Under the pieces are notes generated by a model. The model made no database searches and was not told where the DNA came from. It saw only the letters and a program-made list of their open reading frames with translations. The position numbers and the translations under genes were made by a program. Shown here in pieces: positions 52,362 through 61,253 of a stretch of 64,000 bases of DNA (position 1 is the stretch's first letter; each line of letters begins with the position of its first letter). The stretch is from Vallitalea okinawensis (GTDB taxonomy: Bacteria > Bacillota > Clostridia > Lachnospirales > PQDH01): the NCBI RefSeq assembly GCF_002964605.1, contig NZ_PQDH01000001.1, forward strand, positions 310,001-374,000, in the 5' to 3' direction.

Positions 52362-52786
52362 TGATCAACAACACCTTTTTTTAAAATAATATTGGCGTAT
52401 AAAGCGGTCTCTCCTGTAGCGATAACGGCATATGCTTCCTTCGCTCGGTCATAGAAAGCAAATCTCTCAATGTTCACTATAGACTTATCGCCCTCTTTCT
52501 CTTGAATAACTTCTTTGTAAACATCCCAAATATCTGGTACATAAGTATCGCCTTTAACGACTTCCATCAAAGCCACTGGGCTATCGACATAGGTATCTAA
52601 AGGCATTACCTCTAATAGGGCATTTAGCACCTCTGGTACGCCATGTCCATCAAGTCTTATTAATCTTTTTCCCAATGATGCTGAGGGAAAATTACCATCA
52701 GCAATAACAATCTCATCTCCGTGTCCCATTTCCATTAGGACTTTCAACAACTCAGGAGATAGAATACTCGGTATCTTCTTTAACAT
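52358..52786 (-). CDS. fucU: RbsD/FucU family sugar mutarotase
   Basis: A 142-residue protein with the family motif GHGDEIVIADGNFP (catalytic His region near residue 20) and a C-terminal FYDRAKEAYAVIATGET segment that fits FucU better than RbsD. These enzymes speed the exchange of sugar anomers, L-fucose for FucU and ribose for RbsD. ATG at 52786 has GAGGAGAAG upstream. Its place between a PfkB kinase and an FGGY kinase suggests that an aldose must be presented in the right anomeric form to the operon's reductase or kinase. Confidence 0.85.
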   Translation of the reverse strand: MLKKIPSILSPELLKVLMEMGHGDEIVIADGNFPSASLGKRLIRLDGHGVPEVLNALLEVMPLDTYVDSPVALMEVVKGDTYVPDIWDVYKEVIQEKEGDKSIVNIERFAFYDRAKEAYAVIATGETALYANIILKKGVVDQ

Positions 52787-52803
52787 GTCTCTTCTCCTCA
52801 CTA

Positions 52804-53748
52804 TTATGAGCTATATTTTCTCATTTTTCTAACAGTAATCTTACTTAAAAAGTCATTCACTACTTCTTGCTCCACATACCCTGTCTGATTAAACTGCGTA
52901 TTGGCGCTGCCTGTGGCTGATGCTAAACGTAAGATTTCACAGTCATTTAGATTTCTTACTAGACCAACTGCAAATCCTCCGATAAAAGAATCACCAGATC
53001 CAACGGTATTGATAACTTGAATGGGTGGTATGTCTACTTTATAAATACCATCTTTTAACCCTGCTATACAGCCATTTTCACCAAGACTAATAACAGGGAT
53101 CTCAATCCCTTCTTCTTTAAGAAAATGAATAGCATTGCACCAATCCTCTTCAGTGTTCATGGGTTGGTTATAAACATTCTTAATCTCATCCATGTTAGGC
53201 TTAACAAGGAAGGGTTTTGCCTTAATCCCTTCAAGAAATGCTTTCCCACTTGTATCTAACAATACTTTCTTATTCCTTTTGTGAGCAACGGTTATCATAG
53301 AATAATAAAAGGATGCGGGTAAACCCTCAGGTAAACTTCCACTTATCGTAATTAACTCTACGTCTTCAATCATGGCCTCATATTTTTTTAGAAATAAATC
53401 CTTTTCTTCCTGGCTAATACAAGGTCCTGCTTCTAAAACCTCTGTACATAGCTGATTGCTTGAATCAGTCACGTTAATGCATATTCGAGTTTCTTGTTCT
53501 ATGTTCACAAAACGATTATCAATACTTAAATCCTTGATTTTCTGCGAGATAAAATCACCATTTCCTCCTCCTAGAAAGCCAGAGGCGGCTACTTTTTCCC
53601 CTAGATAATGAATGACCCTTGCTACGTTGAGTCCTTTTCCTCCTGCTGAAGCAATCATCTCCACTGGTCGATGTACCTCACCAAGCTGAAAATTTTTAAC
53701 AAAATAGATTTTATCGATTGCAGGGTTCATAGTTATCGTCAGTATCAT
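52804..53748 (-). CDS. PfkB family sugar kinase (1-phosphofructokinase/tagatose-6-phosphate kinase type)
   Basis: A 314-residue PfkB kinase: ILTITMNPAIDKIYFV at the start, GGKGLNVARVIHYLG near residue 40, and the anion-hole/catalytic GSGDSFIGGFAVGL near 250. The group includes FruK (fructose-1-phosphate) and LacC (tagatose-6-phosphate), both making ketose-1,6-bisphosphates. It follows the class II aldolase gene, which would cleave such a product. ATG at 53748 (GGGTG 6 nt before) is preferred over a GTG at 53757. Confidence 0.88.
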   Translation of the reverse strand: MILTITMNPAIDKIYFVKNFQLGEVHRPVEMIASAGGKGLNVARVIHYLGEKVAASGFLGGGNGDFISQKIKDLSIDNRFVNIEQETRICINVTDSSNQLCTEVLEAGPCISQEEKDLFLKKYEAMIEDVELITISGSLPEGLPASFYYSMITVAHKRNKKVLLDTSGKAFLEGIKAKPFLVKPNMDEIKNVYNQPMNTEEDWCNAIHFLKEEGIEIPVISLGENGCIAGLKDGIYKVDIPPIQVINTVGSGDSFIGGFAVGLVRNLNDCEILRLASATGSANTQFNQTGYVEQEVVNDFLSKITVRKMRKYSS

Positions 53749-53771
53749 TATTTTCACCCAAATCCATTGAT

Positions 53772-54632
53772 CTAAAATTCTGAAGCAAAGCCTTCAGTCC
53801 CACAAAGACGAATTTTATCTTTTACAACAGCTTTCACTGCCTCTCTCGCAGCCCCCATATACTTCCTTGGATCGTTGATGCTAGGATCAGAGAGGGTATC
53901 TTTTATGGCCTCTGCCATGGGGTTTTTAAGTTCAGTAGCAATATTGATTTTAGCCATGCCATGATGAATAGCCTTTTTAACACTTTCATCAGGAACACCA
54001 GAGGCTCCATGAAGTACCAATGGTACGTCCACTAACTCATTAATGGCTTCAATTCGTGGAAAATCTAATTGTGGTTCACCTTTATACATACCATGGGCAG
54101 TGCCGATAGCTACTGCAAGTGAGTCAATCCCTGTATCTTCAACGAATGTTTTAGCTTCTTCTGGAATAGTAAATGCTGCATCAGCTTCATGGACATACAT
54201 ATCATCTTCTACGCCACCGATTTTGCCAATTTCACCTTCTACTTGAACTCCTACTGCTTGAGCCATCTTGACTACACTTTTTACTAACTCTACATTCTCG
54301 TCATAATCAAGATGAGCACCATCGATCATGACTGACGTATAACCATACTTAATGCAGTTAACGATTGTATCAAAGGAAGGACAGTGATCCATATGTAATG
54401 CAATTGGAATATTATATTGAATGGCTGCTTCTTTTACAATTGCAGACACGTATTCAATGCCAGCATGCTTTAGGGTACCAGGTGTTGTTTGAATAATCAC
54501 TGGTGAATTCAATTCCTTTGCAGCCTCAACCACTGCCTGGATGGTCTCCAGGTTATGAATATTAAATGCTGGAATAGCTTTTTTTTGCTGACTTGCTTTT
54601 TTTAATAGTTGATAAGAACTTACTAAAGCCAT
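53772..54632 (-). CDS. Class II ketose-bisphosphate aldolase (GatY/KbaY-like)
   Basis: A 286-residue zinc aldolase with ALHMDHCPSFD (D82, H83), GEIGKIGGVEDDM and LVLHGASGVPDES motifs. It diverges from the housekeeping fba copy at 24.6 kb; within an operon with a GatD-like dehydrogenase and a PfkB kinase it is more likely a tagatose- or fructose-1,6-bisphosphate aldolase of a peripheral pathway. ATG at 54632 follows GGAGGG, and the gene lies 16 nt after the dehydrogenase. Confidence 0.88.
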   Translation of the reverse strand: MALVSSYQLLKKASQQKKAIPAFNIHNLETIQAVVEAAKELNSPVIIQTTPGTLKHAGIEYVSAIVKEAAIQYNIPIALHMDHCPSFDTIVNCIKYGYTSVMIDGAHLDYDENVELVKSVVKMAQAVGVQVEGEIGKIGGVEDDMYVHEADAAFTIPEEAKTFVEDTGIDSLAVAIGTAHGMYKGEPQLDFPRIEAINELVDVPLVLHGASGVPDESVKKAIHHGMAKINIATELKNPMAEAIKDTLSDPSINDPRKYMGAAREAVKAVVKDKIRLCGTEGFASEF

Positions 54633-54648
54633 TTTTTCCCTCCTAAAT

Positions 54649-55689
54649 CTAATCAAAAGTAATCATAACTTTACCATTTATTATCCTTGCTTCAATATCT
54701 TCAAAAGCTTCACTTAATTCCTCAAGTCTTACAACTCTCCCCACTAACTTTTCTACGTGTATACTTCCATTACCAAGATAATGTGCTCCTAACATCCACT
54801 CTTTTCCTGGGTATGGTGCTGAATAGGACATCCAAGAACCTCTTAGCATAAGTTCCTTACGGTTAATCAATTCAAATTGTTTGGGTGAGATATTGAAATC
54901 TTTATGTGGCGTTCCAACGAACATAACTTTAGCCTTAGCTCCTGCTATTTCTAAACATAATAATTCTGTAGCAGGTACTCCTGCTGTTTCAAGAACCATC
55001 TCAAATCCTCTTCCATCAGTTATCTTATTGACCTGTTCTGAAACATCTGCCTCTAAGGTATTGATGGTATGTGTCGCGCCTAGTTCTTTTGCCAAACTTA
55101 ACTTTTCCTCATCGATATCAAATACCGTTATTTCTTTTGCTCCCATGAGTAATGCACATTGTAATGTCAGTAAACCGATAGTTCCCATCCCTGTAATGGC
55201 TACAGTCGTCAATGGTTTAAAGTCCATGAGGAACAATCCATGTAAGGCAACTGTCACAGGTTCGAGAAAAGCCCCCTGAATAAAACTTATTTCATCAGGT
55301 AGTTTTACCACGTTGACAGATGGAGCTTTAACATACTCAGTCCATGCCCCAAACTCTCTTGAACCAATAAAACTATAGTTTTTGCAAAGCGCATGGTTAC
55401 CACTTAAGCAGGATTCACACTGATGACAGGGCTTCAAAGGTGCTACAGATACTTTATCCCCAACTTTTACATGAGTAACTTTCTTTCCAATTGCATCAAC
55501 AATTCCGGAAAACTCATGCCCAAAAACATTGGGATAATAATGAGAGGCTGTTCCAAGCACTCTCGGCAAATCCGATCCGCATACACCAGATGCTTTCACT
55601 TGAACTAGAACTTCATTTTCATCTATATTGGGTCGATTGATCTCTTCAATACGCAGATCTTTTTGAGCGTATAGTACTGCTGCTTTCAT
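54649..55689 (-). CDS. Zinc-dependent polyol/galactitol-1-phosphate 5-dehydrogenase-like
   Basis: A 346-residue medium-chain dehydrogenase. The catalytic zinc site is CGSDLPRV and GHEF, the structural zinc site CHQCESCLSGNHALC, and the NAD motif GMGTIGLLTLQ. VAPLKPCHQCESC and FIGSREFGAWTEYV closely resemble GatD, which oxidises galactitol-1-phosphate to tagatose-6-phosphate. No PTS genes for a sugar alcohol are in the window, so a free polyol may be the substrate instead. It lies between an aldo/keto reductase and an aldolase in the operon. Confidence 0.85.
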   Translation of the reverse strand: MKAAVLYAQKDLRIEEINRPNIDENEVLVQVKASGVCGSDLPRVLGTASHYYPNVFGHEFSGIVDAIGKKVTHVKVGDKVSVAPLKPCHQCESCLSGNHALCKNYSFIGSREFGAWTEYVKAPSVNVVKLPDEISFIQGAFLEPVTVALHGLFLMDFKPLTTVAITGMGTIGLLTLQCALLMGAKEITVFDIDEEKLSLAKELGATHTINTLEADVSEQVNKITDGRGFEMVLETAGVPATELLCLEIAGAKAKVMFVGTPHKDFNISPKQFELINRKELMLRGSWMSYSAPYPGKEWMLGAHYLGNGSIHVEKLVGRVVRLEELSEAFEDIEARIINGKVMITFD

Positions 55690-55727
55690 AGGTTTTCCTC
55701 CAAACTTTTCTATGATTATAAAATGAT

Positions 55728-56771
55728 TTACTCAGTAATTTCCCCATCAAGATCCCATAAGTCCTCCCAACTGTCCGCACCTTCCCATAGGAAAACTTGC
55801 CCTTTGATCAGGCGACAGTTCTTATCTATCTTGCTAAGTTCTTCCATTTCTTCATCTGTCAGTGGATCTTTGATTGATGCTTCAAGATTACTTCTGTACT
55901 CATTCTCTTTCACTGAGAATGGAATAGGTATTTGACCTCTTTGCACACCCCACTTAACGCAAACAACTGCAGGGTGAACATTGAGGCGCTTTGCTGCTTT
56001 AAGGACAGCTGGATCCTCTATATCTACAGTATCGTTTTCAGTCTTATCGCGATCTGGTCGAGTCGGGGAGCCTATAGGACAGAAACCAACTGGTTGAATA
56101 TTCTTACTTACACAATAATCATAGAGTTCTTGCTGTTGGAAATGAGGGTGAAGCTCCATTTCATTGACTGCCGGCTTAATGATCATGTCATCCCAAACCT
56201 CTTTAAATTTGGGAATCGTCATATTGGATGTTCCTATATGCTTTACAAGTCCCATCTCAAGCAATCTCTCCATCTGTCTCCAAGTAGCCATGAATTCTTC
56301 TTTGCTGAATGGTTTTGAATCAGGATTTCTTGAGTCACCATCACATCCTGGTGCATGATAATTAGGGAAAGGCCAATGCAGTAAATAAAGGTCTAAGTAA
56401 TCCAATCGCAAATCTTTTAAAGTCTGTGCACAGGATAGAAGTACATCTCCCTGTCCATGCATATCATTCCAAACTTTTGATGTAATCCAAAGTTCTTCAC
56501 GTGGTACGCCACCTTGAATAGCAATTCCAAGGGACTTACCAATTTCAGGTTCATTCATATAAACTGATGCACAGTCAATATGTCTGTAACCAACAGAAAT
56601 GGCACCTAAGACTGCATCTGCTATCTCCTCATTTGTAAAACGGTCGGATCCAAATGTTCCTAGACCTACAGCTGGCATCCCTGCACCAGTGTGAAGTATT
56701 CTCTTAGGAACTTCTTTGTGATTGATAGCATTTTTAACAACTTTGAAATTTGCTCTTAACTCTTGACTCAT
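55728..56771 (-). CDS. Aldo/keto reductase
   Basis: A 347-residue (beta/alpha)8 NADPH-dependent reductase with a complete catalytic tetrad: D66 and Y71 in GYRHIDCASVYMNE, K99 in ITSKVWN and H132 in YLLHWPF. It is the first gene of the six-gene operon and would be expected to reduce an aldose to a polyol or act in reverse. ATG at 56771 (GGAGGAT 8 nt upstream) is chosen over one at 56786, which lacks a ribosome site. Two LacI-type operators lie directly upstream. Confidence 0.9.
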   Translation of the reverse strand: MSQELRANFKVVKNAINHKEVPKRILHTGAGMPAVGLGTFGSDRFTNEEIADAVLGAISVGYRHIDCASVYMNEPEIGKSLGIAIQGGVPREELWITSKVWNDMHGQGDVLLSCAQTLKDLRLDYLDLYLLHWPFPNYHAPGCDGDSRNPDSKPFSKEEFMATWRQMERLLEMGLVKHIGTSNMTIPKFKEVWDDMIIKPAVNEMELHPHFQQQELYDYCVSKNIQPVGFCPIGSPTRPDRDKTENDTVDIEDPAVLKAAKRLNVHPAVVCVKWGVQRGQIPIPFSVKENEYRSNLEASIKDPLTDEEMEELSKIDKNCRLIKGQVFLWEGADSWEDLWDLDGEITE

Positions 56772-56794
56772 TTTCTCATCCTCCATTATTATTT

Positions 56795-56851
56795 ATTAAC
56801 GTTTAGTTCTTTTTGTTGTAATTACAGCTAAACGTTTAGTTTTTATGTAAA
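56795..56851 (-). promoter_or_regulatory. Promoter and two LacI-type operators of the six-gene sugar operon
   Basis: O1 is the perfect palindrome CTAAACGTTTAG (56828-56839); O2 is ATTAACGTTTAG (56795-56806), 33 bp away centre to centre. A candidate promoter TTTACA (56851-56846), 19-nt spacer and TGTAAT (56826-56821) would place O1 in the spacer and O2 just after the start site. The central CG is typical of LacI-family sites. Confidence 0.75.
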
Positions 56852-56852
56852 A

Positions 56853-56886
56853 TAATATATCTTTATGTAATAATAAAGATATATTA
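56853..56886 (-). terminator. 14-bp AT-rich hairpin after lacI
   Basis: TAATATATCTTTAT/ATAAAGATATATTA with a 6-nt loop lies 9 nt after the lacI stop. It has no G+C-rich stem, so termination would be weak; it also overlaps the promoter region of the next operon. Confidence 0.5.
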
Positions 56887-56894
56887 TGATTCCT

Positions 56895-57896
56895 TTATTG
56901 AAGTATCGTAACAGAATCTTTGATGTGCACTTTTGTTTTTAAACGATAAACTGCCGGAAAATCATCATAATCATCATTAAGTCGTCTTAGAATAGTTTCC
57001 GCAGCTATCTTTCCAATGTCTTTCATGGGTTGTTCTACAATAGACAAAGAAGGTTTCACTATTTTGGCTAATTGGATATTATCAAAGCCAATTAATGATA
57101 AGTCATTAGGCATCTGCACGCTAAGATCGTTAATAGCCATAATTGTTCCTATAGTCATCTCATAATTTGTTACGAAAATGGCAGTGGGTGGCTCCTCTAT
57201 GTTCAATAAGTCCTTAAGTGCTTTATAACCACTTTCTACAGAATAATCACCATTGTATATCAATGCTTCATCTACTTCCAGATGATAATCCTGATGAACA
57301 CGAATATAACCTTTTCTTCTCTCATCTGCTGTGTAGGTATTTTCTGGCCCACAGACGATCCCAATCCGCTTATGCTTTCGTGTTATAAGTTCTTCTACTG
57401 CTTGATAAGATGCGTTTAAGTTGTCAGCAAGTACTACATCGCAGTCCAAATTTCTTACCATTCTATCCAATAAGATAACAGGGATTTTCTTATCAATTAA
57501 ACCTTTAATGTACTCATGATTACCACTATAACTAACCATGATGATACCATCAACATTTTTATTAATCAAGAATTCTAGTTTTTTCAACTCTAGCTCAGTA
57601 TCCTCTTTATAATCACATACAATCATACCATACCCTTTTTCTAGAAGAGTATCCTCTATTATAGATATGATTGTTGTGAAAAAGATATTCTCTAACGAAG
57701 GTATCAAGATACCAATAGTCATTGTCTTATTCGTCTTTAACCCGCGTGCCATCTCATTTCTTTTATACCCTAACTTATCTATTGCGTCTTGAATTACTTG
57801 ACGGTTTTCTTCCAACACGTTACCGCCATTAATATACTTTGAAATCGTAGCAATGGATAAACCTGAATACTTTGCTACGTCTTTTATCGTTGCCAT
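56895..57896 (-). CDS. LacI family regulator of the sugar operon
   Basis: A 333-residue repressor with HTH ATIKDVAKYSGLSIATISKY, hinge and effector domain (TIGILIPSLENIFF, DGIIMVSYSG, SLIGFDNIQLAKIV). ATG at 57896 has GGAGGTGGGAG upstream. It has its own promoter (57961-57933) with the operator-like CGAAACGTTTAG at 57912-57923 at the start of the transcript, so it is likely autoregulated. Matching sites stand before the downstream six-gene operon. Confidence 0.92.
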   Translation of the reverse strand: MATIKDVAKYSGLSIATISKYINGGNVLEENRQVIQDAIDKLGYKRNEMARGLKTNKTMTIGILIPSLENIFFTTIISIIEDTLLEKGYGMIVCDYKEDTELELKKLEFLINKNVDGIIMVSYSGNHEYIKGLIDKKIPVILLDRMVRNLDCDVVLADNLNASYQAVEELITRKHKRIGIVCGPENTYTADERRKGYIRVHQDYHLEVDEALIYNGDYSVESGYKALKDLLNIEEPPTAIFVTNYEMTIGTIMAINDLSVQMPNDLSLIGFDNIQLAKIVKPSLSIVEQPMKDIGKIAAETILRRLNDDYDDFPAVYRLKTKVHIKDSVTILQ

Positions 57897-57911
57897 CTCC
57901 CACCTCCAAAG

Positions 57912-57961
57912 CGAAACGTTTAGCTTGAATATATTGTAGCACAGATATTTCATCATTTCAA
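57912..57961 (-). promoter_or_regulatory. lacI promoter with operator
   Basis: TTGAAA (57961-57956), a 17-nt spacer and TACAAT (57938-57933), with the CGAAACGTTTAG site (57912-57923) covering about +3 to +14. The -35 box lies within 7 bp of the end of the sulfatase gene. Confidence 0.75.
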
Positions 57962-57967
57962 TAGATT

Positions 57968-59341
57968 TTATATCCTTCCCTTGGAGGGGGTAGAGTTACC
58001 TGCTATACACATACTTTCAAATGCTTTTAATCTTGGATCATTTGAACGTTTCATATCTTCATATAAAAAATTCTTATATTCATCAATAATATTCTTATAA
58101 GTCTCATCGTTAATTAAATTAACTAATCCATTGGGATCATTTTCAAAGTTATAAAACTCTTCTTTTTCTCTATATAAGAACATTTTCACTCTTTGGTCAA
58201 CATCTGGATTATTTTGACCTTCACGTTCCATTGCTTTAAAGGTTAGTCCAGACATGGACTCATTAAAGAATCTTGATTCCCCATCCGACCACTCGTTAAA
58301 TATGTAGCCATATTTCTTAGTCAGAACACTTCTCATCTCAAAATTCATTCTCTTGAAATTAGCATTGAATAAAGTAAATGCTTTATCCCTCTTCCGTTCA
58401 TCATTTTTACCAAGTAATACATTCATGAATGATCTACCGTCATAATCTTTTTCATTATATGGAATATCCATGATATCTAAAATTGTTGGCATTATATCCA
58501 CACCTGTGACAATATTGTCTTCATCAACTGATTCTGGTTCGATAATATTGGGCCACTTAATAATAAGTGGTGTTTTTGTGCTGTTTAAATAACAGTTTGT
58601 TTTTGCAAAAGGAAAGGCCATACCATTATCACTTAAAAACATGACAATAGTATTATCTGCAAAACCTGATTCATCTAATGCTTGTAATACACATCCAATA
58701 GACTGATCCGCTCGATGAACGGAAGTACAGTATTGAGCTATTTCTTTCCTTACGTCAGGGATATCTGGAAGAAACCCAGGTACTTCTACTTCTTCAGACT
58801 CCCATGTTCTACTGGCTTCAGTATTCACGCCAAACTTATCTAATTCTTGTTGACTTCCAGCAAAAGGTCTATGAGGGTCATTTGAATTGACCATGAGGAA
58901 AAAGGGTTGTTCTTGATTTTTAACACGATCAAAAAATTCTTTTGAACATTGATAATAATACTCTGGCTTCCTTCCCCAATAATATTTCTTATTATTGAAT
59001 TCTTTAATATAATCCCAGCAATATTTATGTATAGGAGCTAGATGCCCAACCTTACTGATTATACCGTTTATATAACCCTTTTCTAAAAGTAGCTCTTGTA
59101 ACGTATTAACTGAATGTGAAATAGGTGAAAACCCATGAGAACCATTGTTATGTGGGTATTTTCCTGTCATTATACATTGTCTAGATGGTTGACAAACAGA
59201 TACATTCACATGAGCATGTTTGAAGAACAAGCCCTCTTTCAACAATTTATCAATATTAGGAGTTATTGATTTTTCATTATACAAACCAATGGAATCATAG
59301 TTCATATCATCAACAGTAATAAAAAGTATGTTTGTGTTCAT
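57968..59341 (-). CDS. Sulfatase, S1 family (Cys-type formylglycine site)
   Basis: A 457-residue alkaline-phosphatase-fold sulfatase. Metal Asp residues are in ITVDDMNYD (D11, D12), the formylglycine precursor is C50 in SVCQPSRQ (CxPSR), and the second metal pair is in FLSDNG. The Cys form in an anaerobe requires the radical-SAM maturase AnSME, not seen in this window. The motif surroundings resemble N-sulfoglucosamine or related glycan sulfatases. No signal peptide, so it acts on imported sulfated oligosaccharides. GAGGAGG precedes the ATG. lacI follows after 71 nt. Confidence 0.92.
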   Translation of the reverse strand: MNTNILFITVDDMNYDSIGLYNEKSITPNIDKLLKEGLFFKHAHVNVSVCQPSRQCIMTGKYPHNNGSHGFSPISHSVNTLQELLLEKGYINGIISKVGHLAPIHKYCWDYIKEFNNKKYYWGRKPEYYYQCSKEFFDRVKNQEQPFFLMVNSNDPHRPFAGSQQELDKFGVNTEASRTWESEEVEVPGFLPDIPDVRKEIAQYCTSVHRADQSIGCVLQALDESGFADNTIVMFLSDNGMAFPFAKTNCYLNSTKTPLIIKWPNIIEPESVDEDNIVTGVDIMPTILDIMDIPYNEKDYDGRSFMNVLLGKNDERKRDKAFTLFNANFKRMNFEMRSVLTKKYGYIFNEWSDGESRFFNESMSGLTFKAMEREGQNNPDVDQRVKMFLYREKEEFYNFENDPNGLVNLINDETYKNIIDEYKNFLYEDMKRSNDPRLKAFESMCIAGNSTPSKGRI

Positions 59342-59669
59342 TAAAATTCCTCCTCATCTTATACCCTCTCCCAAAAGTTATTTTATTATTAAAATTATAT
59401 ACTCATTTTACTATCTATAACAATGACACTTGGCATTATTATATAATAATGTATTGATAAATATGAAACATACCAACTAACCCTTTAACCAATTCCTATG
59501 CTTTTTTCTCTATTACCTTCAAAGCCAATCGTTTAGTTTAGATACTTGTAACATAGTAAATCTATCATTTCAACCATCATATTGGTTGTATTATAGTATT
59601 TCTACTTAGCGAATTAAGATATTGAAGAGTATCGTAAAAGTCTATATAATAATAGGTGGGGGGATTTTT
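59342..59669. other. Divergent region between sulfatase and yesN-type gene
   Basis: It contains a candidate sulfatase promoter (TTGTTA-N18-TATAAT, minus strand), the 18-bp perfect palindrome CATTATTATATAATAATG (59434-59451), a half-conserved LacI site CCAATCGTTTAG (59525-59536), and an inverted repeat CAACCA-tcatat-TGGTTG (59571-59588). TTGAAG (59622-59627), a 17-nt spacer and TATAAT (59645-59650) form a good promoter pair, but its start point would fall very close to the yesN ribosome site. Confidence 0.6.
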
Positions 59670-61253
59670 ATGTATAAAATGCTTATTGTTGATGATTTTG
59701 ATATTGATCGCGAAAATATAAAAGATTGTTTATCATGGGAGAGTATTGGTATTGCTATCGTCGGTGAAGCAATTGATGGAAAAGATGCTCTCTCAAAAAT
59801 TGATCAGTGCCAACCTGATTTTATCTTGACCGATGTTCAAATGCCATTCATCAACGGTATTGAATTGGCAGAGCAGGTTAAGTCTCTACATCCAGAAATT
59901 AAAGTTATTTTTATGAGTTATTATAATGACTTTGAATATTTAAAGTCTGCTATTGATTTAAATGCACATGGCTATATATTGAAACCATTTGTACTTGAGG
60001 AAGTTAAGGAAGTCTTTCTAAAACTTATCAAAAAAGCTGATAAGGATAATAGATTAAAACAACTCTTAATTGAAAGTAAACCATTACTCATCAATCGCTT
60101 CTATAAAAATCTACTACTCGGTCATTTCAAAGATGAAAAACAAATCTTATTAAGAGCGAACTATCTTAATGAACCGCTTACAGTTGGTTATGTTCAAGTA
60201 ATTATTGTAGAAATTGATGAAGATAATGTTAAAGATAATGTTAATATTGAAGAATTCTATCTGTTCAACTTAAAACTTGAAAGGAAGCTTGAAGAACTAT
60301 GTGATACTCATCATATTTATAATACATGCCAAATTGACGACTATCACCATGTCATTATTATTAATGATGAAAGATATGATAATATCATTAAAATAAGTTT
60401 TGAATTCTTGGAAGAACTAACTAATCTGATCAAGTCCGATCAAGATGCATATACCATTGGTGTTAGTAGCATAGCTGATGAGCTGTCAAAAATTTCGATA
60501 TTACATGATGAGTGTCAATATGCTTTACGCTTTCGTTTTCATTATGGTACAGGACAGATTATTAACTATGAGGATATCTCTGCACCAAGTACAACGCCAG
60601 ATATTAAATTAAGTTCTCTACAAGATGATATAAAAATCTTAATTAGTTCAAGCAACACTACTGATATAGATACCTACATCAATCAATTATTTGGTGATAT
60701 GGTACTAACTAATGAAAGTACCTATATCCGAAATATTACATTTGGTGTTATTATGTGTTTACGATTTGTACTGGATGAATTCAATATCAGCTTACGCGCT
60801 GTGTACGGTGATAGAGAAAAGGAACTCTGGGTAACAGTCAATGAGTTTAAAACCATCGAGGAACTTAAAGAATGGTTATATGATATTATTTATGCAGCTA
60901 GTCGCTATTATACCGAAACTAAAAATAACAAAAACAACAAAATTATAGCAAATATCAAGCATTATATAAATGAAAACTATATGAATGATATTACTGTAAA
61001 AGAAATAGCGAGCCACTTTTATTACACCCCCAATTATTTAAACACATTATTTAAAAAAGAAATTGGACAATCCATACCTGATTACATAACTGAATTTAGA
61101 GTTAATAAAGCGAAACTCTTACTTGAATCCTCAAATTTAAAAATATATGAGGTAATAGAATCAGTAGGTTACCGCCGTGCTTCTCACTTTAATTCTATCT
61201 TTAAAAGATATACAGGTTTTACACCAAGCGAATTTAGGGGGAAGACCCATTGA
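59670..61253 (+). CDS. YesN-type response regulator (receiver + AraC HTH)
   Basis: A 527-residue regulator: receiver domain 2-120 (D8, D9, phosphoacceptor D55 in FILTDVQMP, K105), a roughly 270-residue middle domain, and an AraC-type double HTH in the last 100 residues (ITVKEIASHFYYTPNYLNTL; GYRRASHFNSIFKRYTGFTP). ATG at 59670 follows GGTGGGGGGA; an earlier in-frame start lies in the promoter. It overlaps the kinase gene (TTGA), so both are co-translated. Such pairs activate adjacent ABC sugar-transport operons. Confidence 0.93.
   Translation: MYKMLIVDDFDIDRENIKDCLSWESIGIAIVGEAIDGKDALSKIDQCQPDFILTDVQMPFINGIELAEQVKSLHPEIKVIFMSYYNDFEYLKSAIDLNAHGYILKPFVLEEVKEVFLKLIKKADKDNRLKQLLIESKPLLINRFYKNLLLGHFKDEKQILLRANYLNEPLTVGYVQVIIVEIDEDNVKDNVNIEEFYLFNLKLERKLEELCDTHHIYNTCQIDDYHHVIIINDERYDNIIKISFEFLEELTNLIKSDQDAYTIGVSSIADELSKISILHDECQYALRFRFHYGTGQIINYEDISAPSTTPDIKLSSLQDDIKILISSSNTTDIDTYINQLFGDMVLTNESTYIRNITFGVIMCLRFVLDEFNISLRAVYGDREKELWVTVNEFKTIEELKEWLYDIIYAASRYYTETKNNKNNKIIANIKHYINENYMNDITVKEIASHFYYTPNYLNTLFKKEIGQSIPDYITEFRVNKAKLLLESSNLKIYEVIESVGYRRASHFNSIFKRYTGFTPSEFRGKTH

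Noticed and set aside
54881-55279. 132-codon frame opposite the zinc dehydrogenase
   Set aside because: Antisense shadow of a conserved enzyme gene; no ribosome site or domain.
59670-61253. Start of the yesN-type gene at 59622
   Set aside because: That ATG lacks a ribosome site and would overlap the best promoter candidate; the start at 59670 has a strong ribosome site and begins exactly at the receiver domain.
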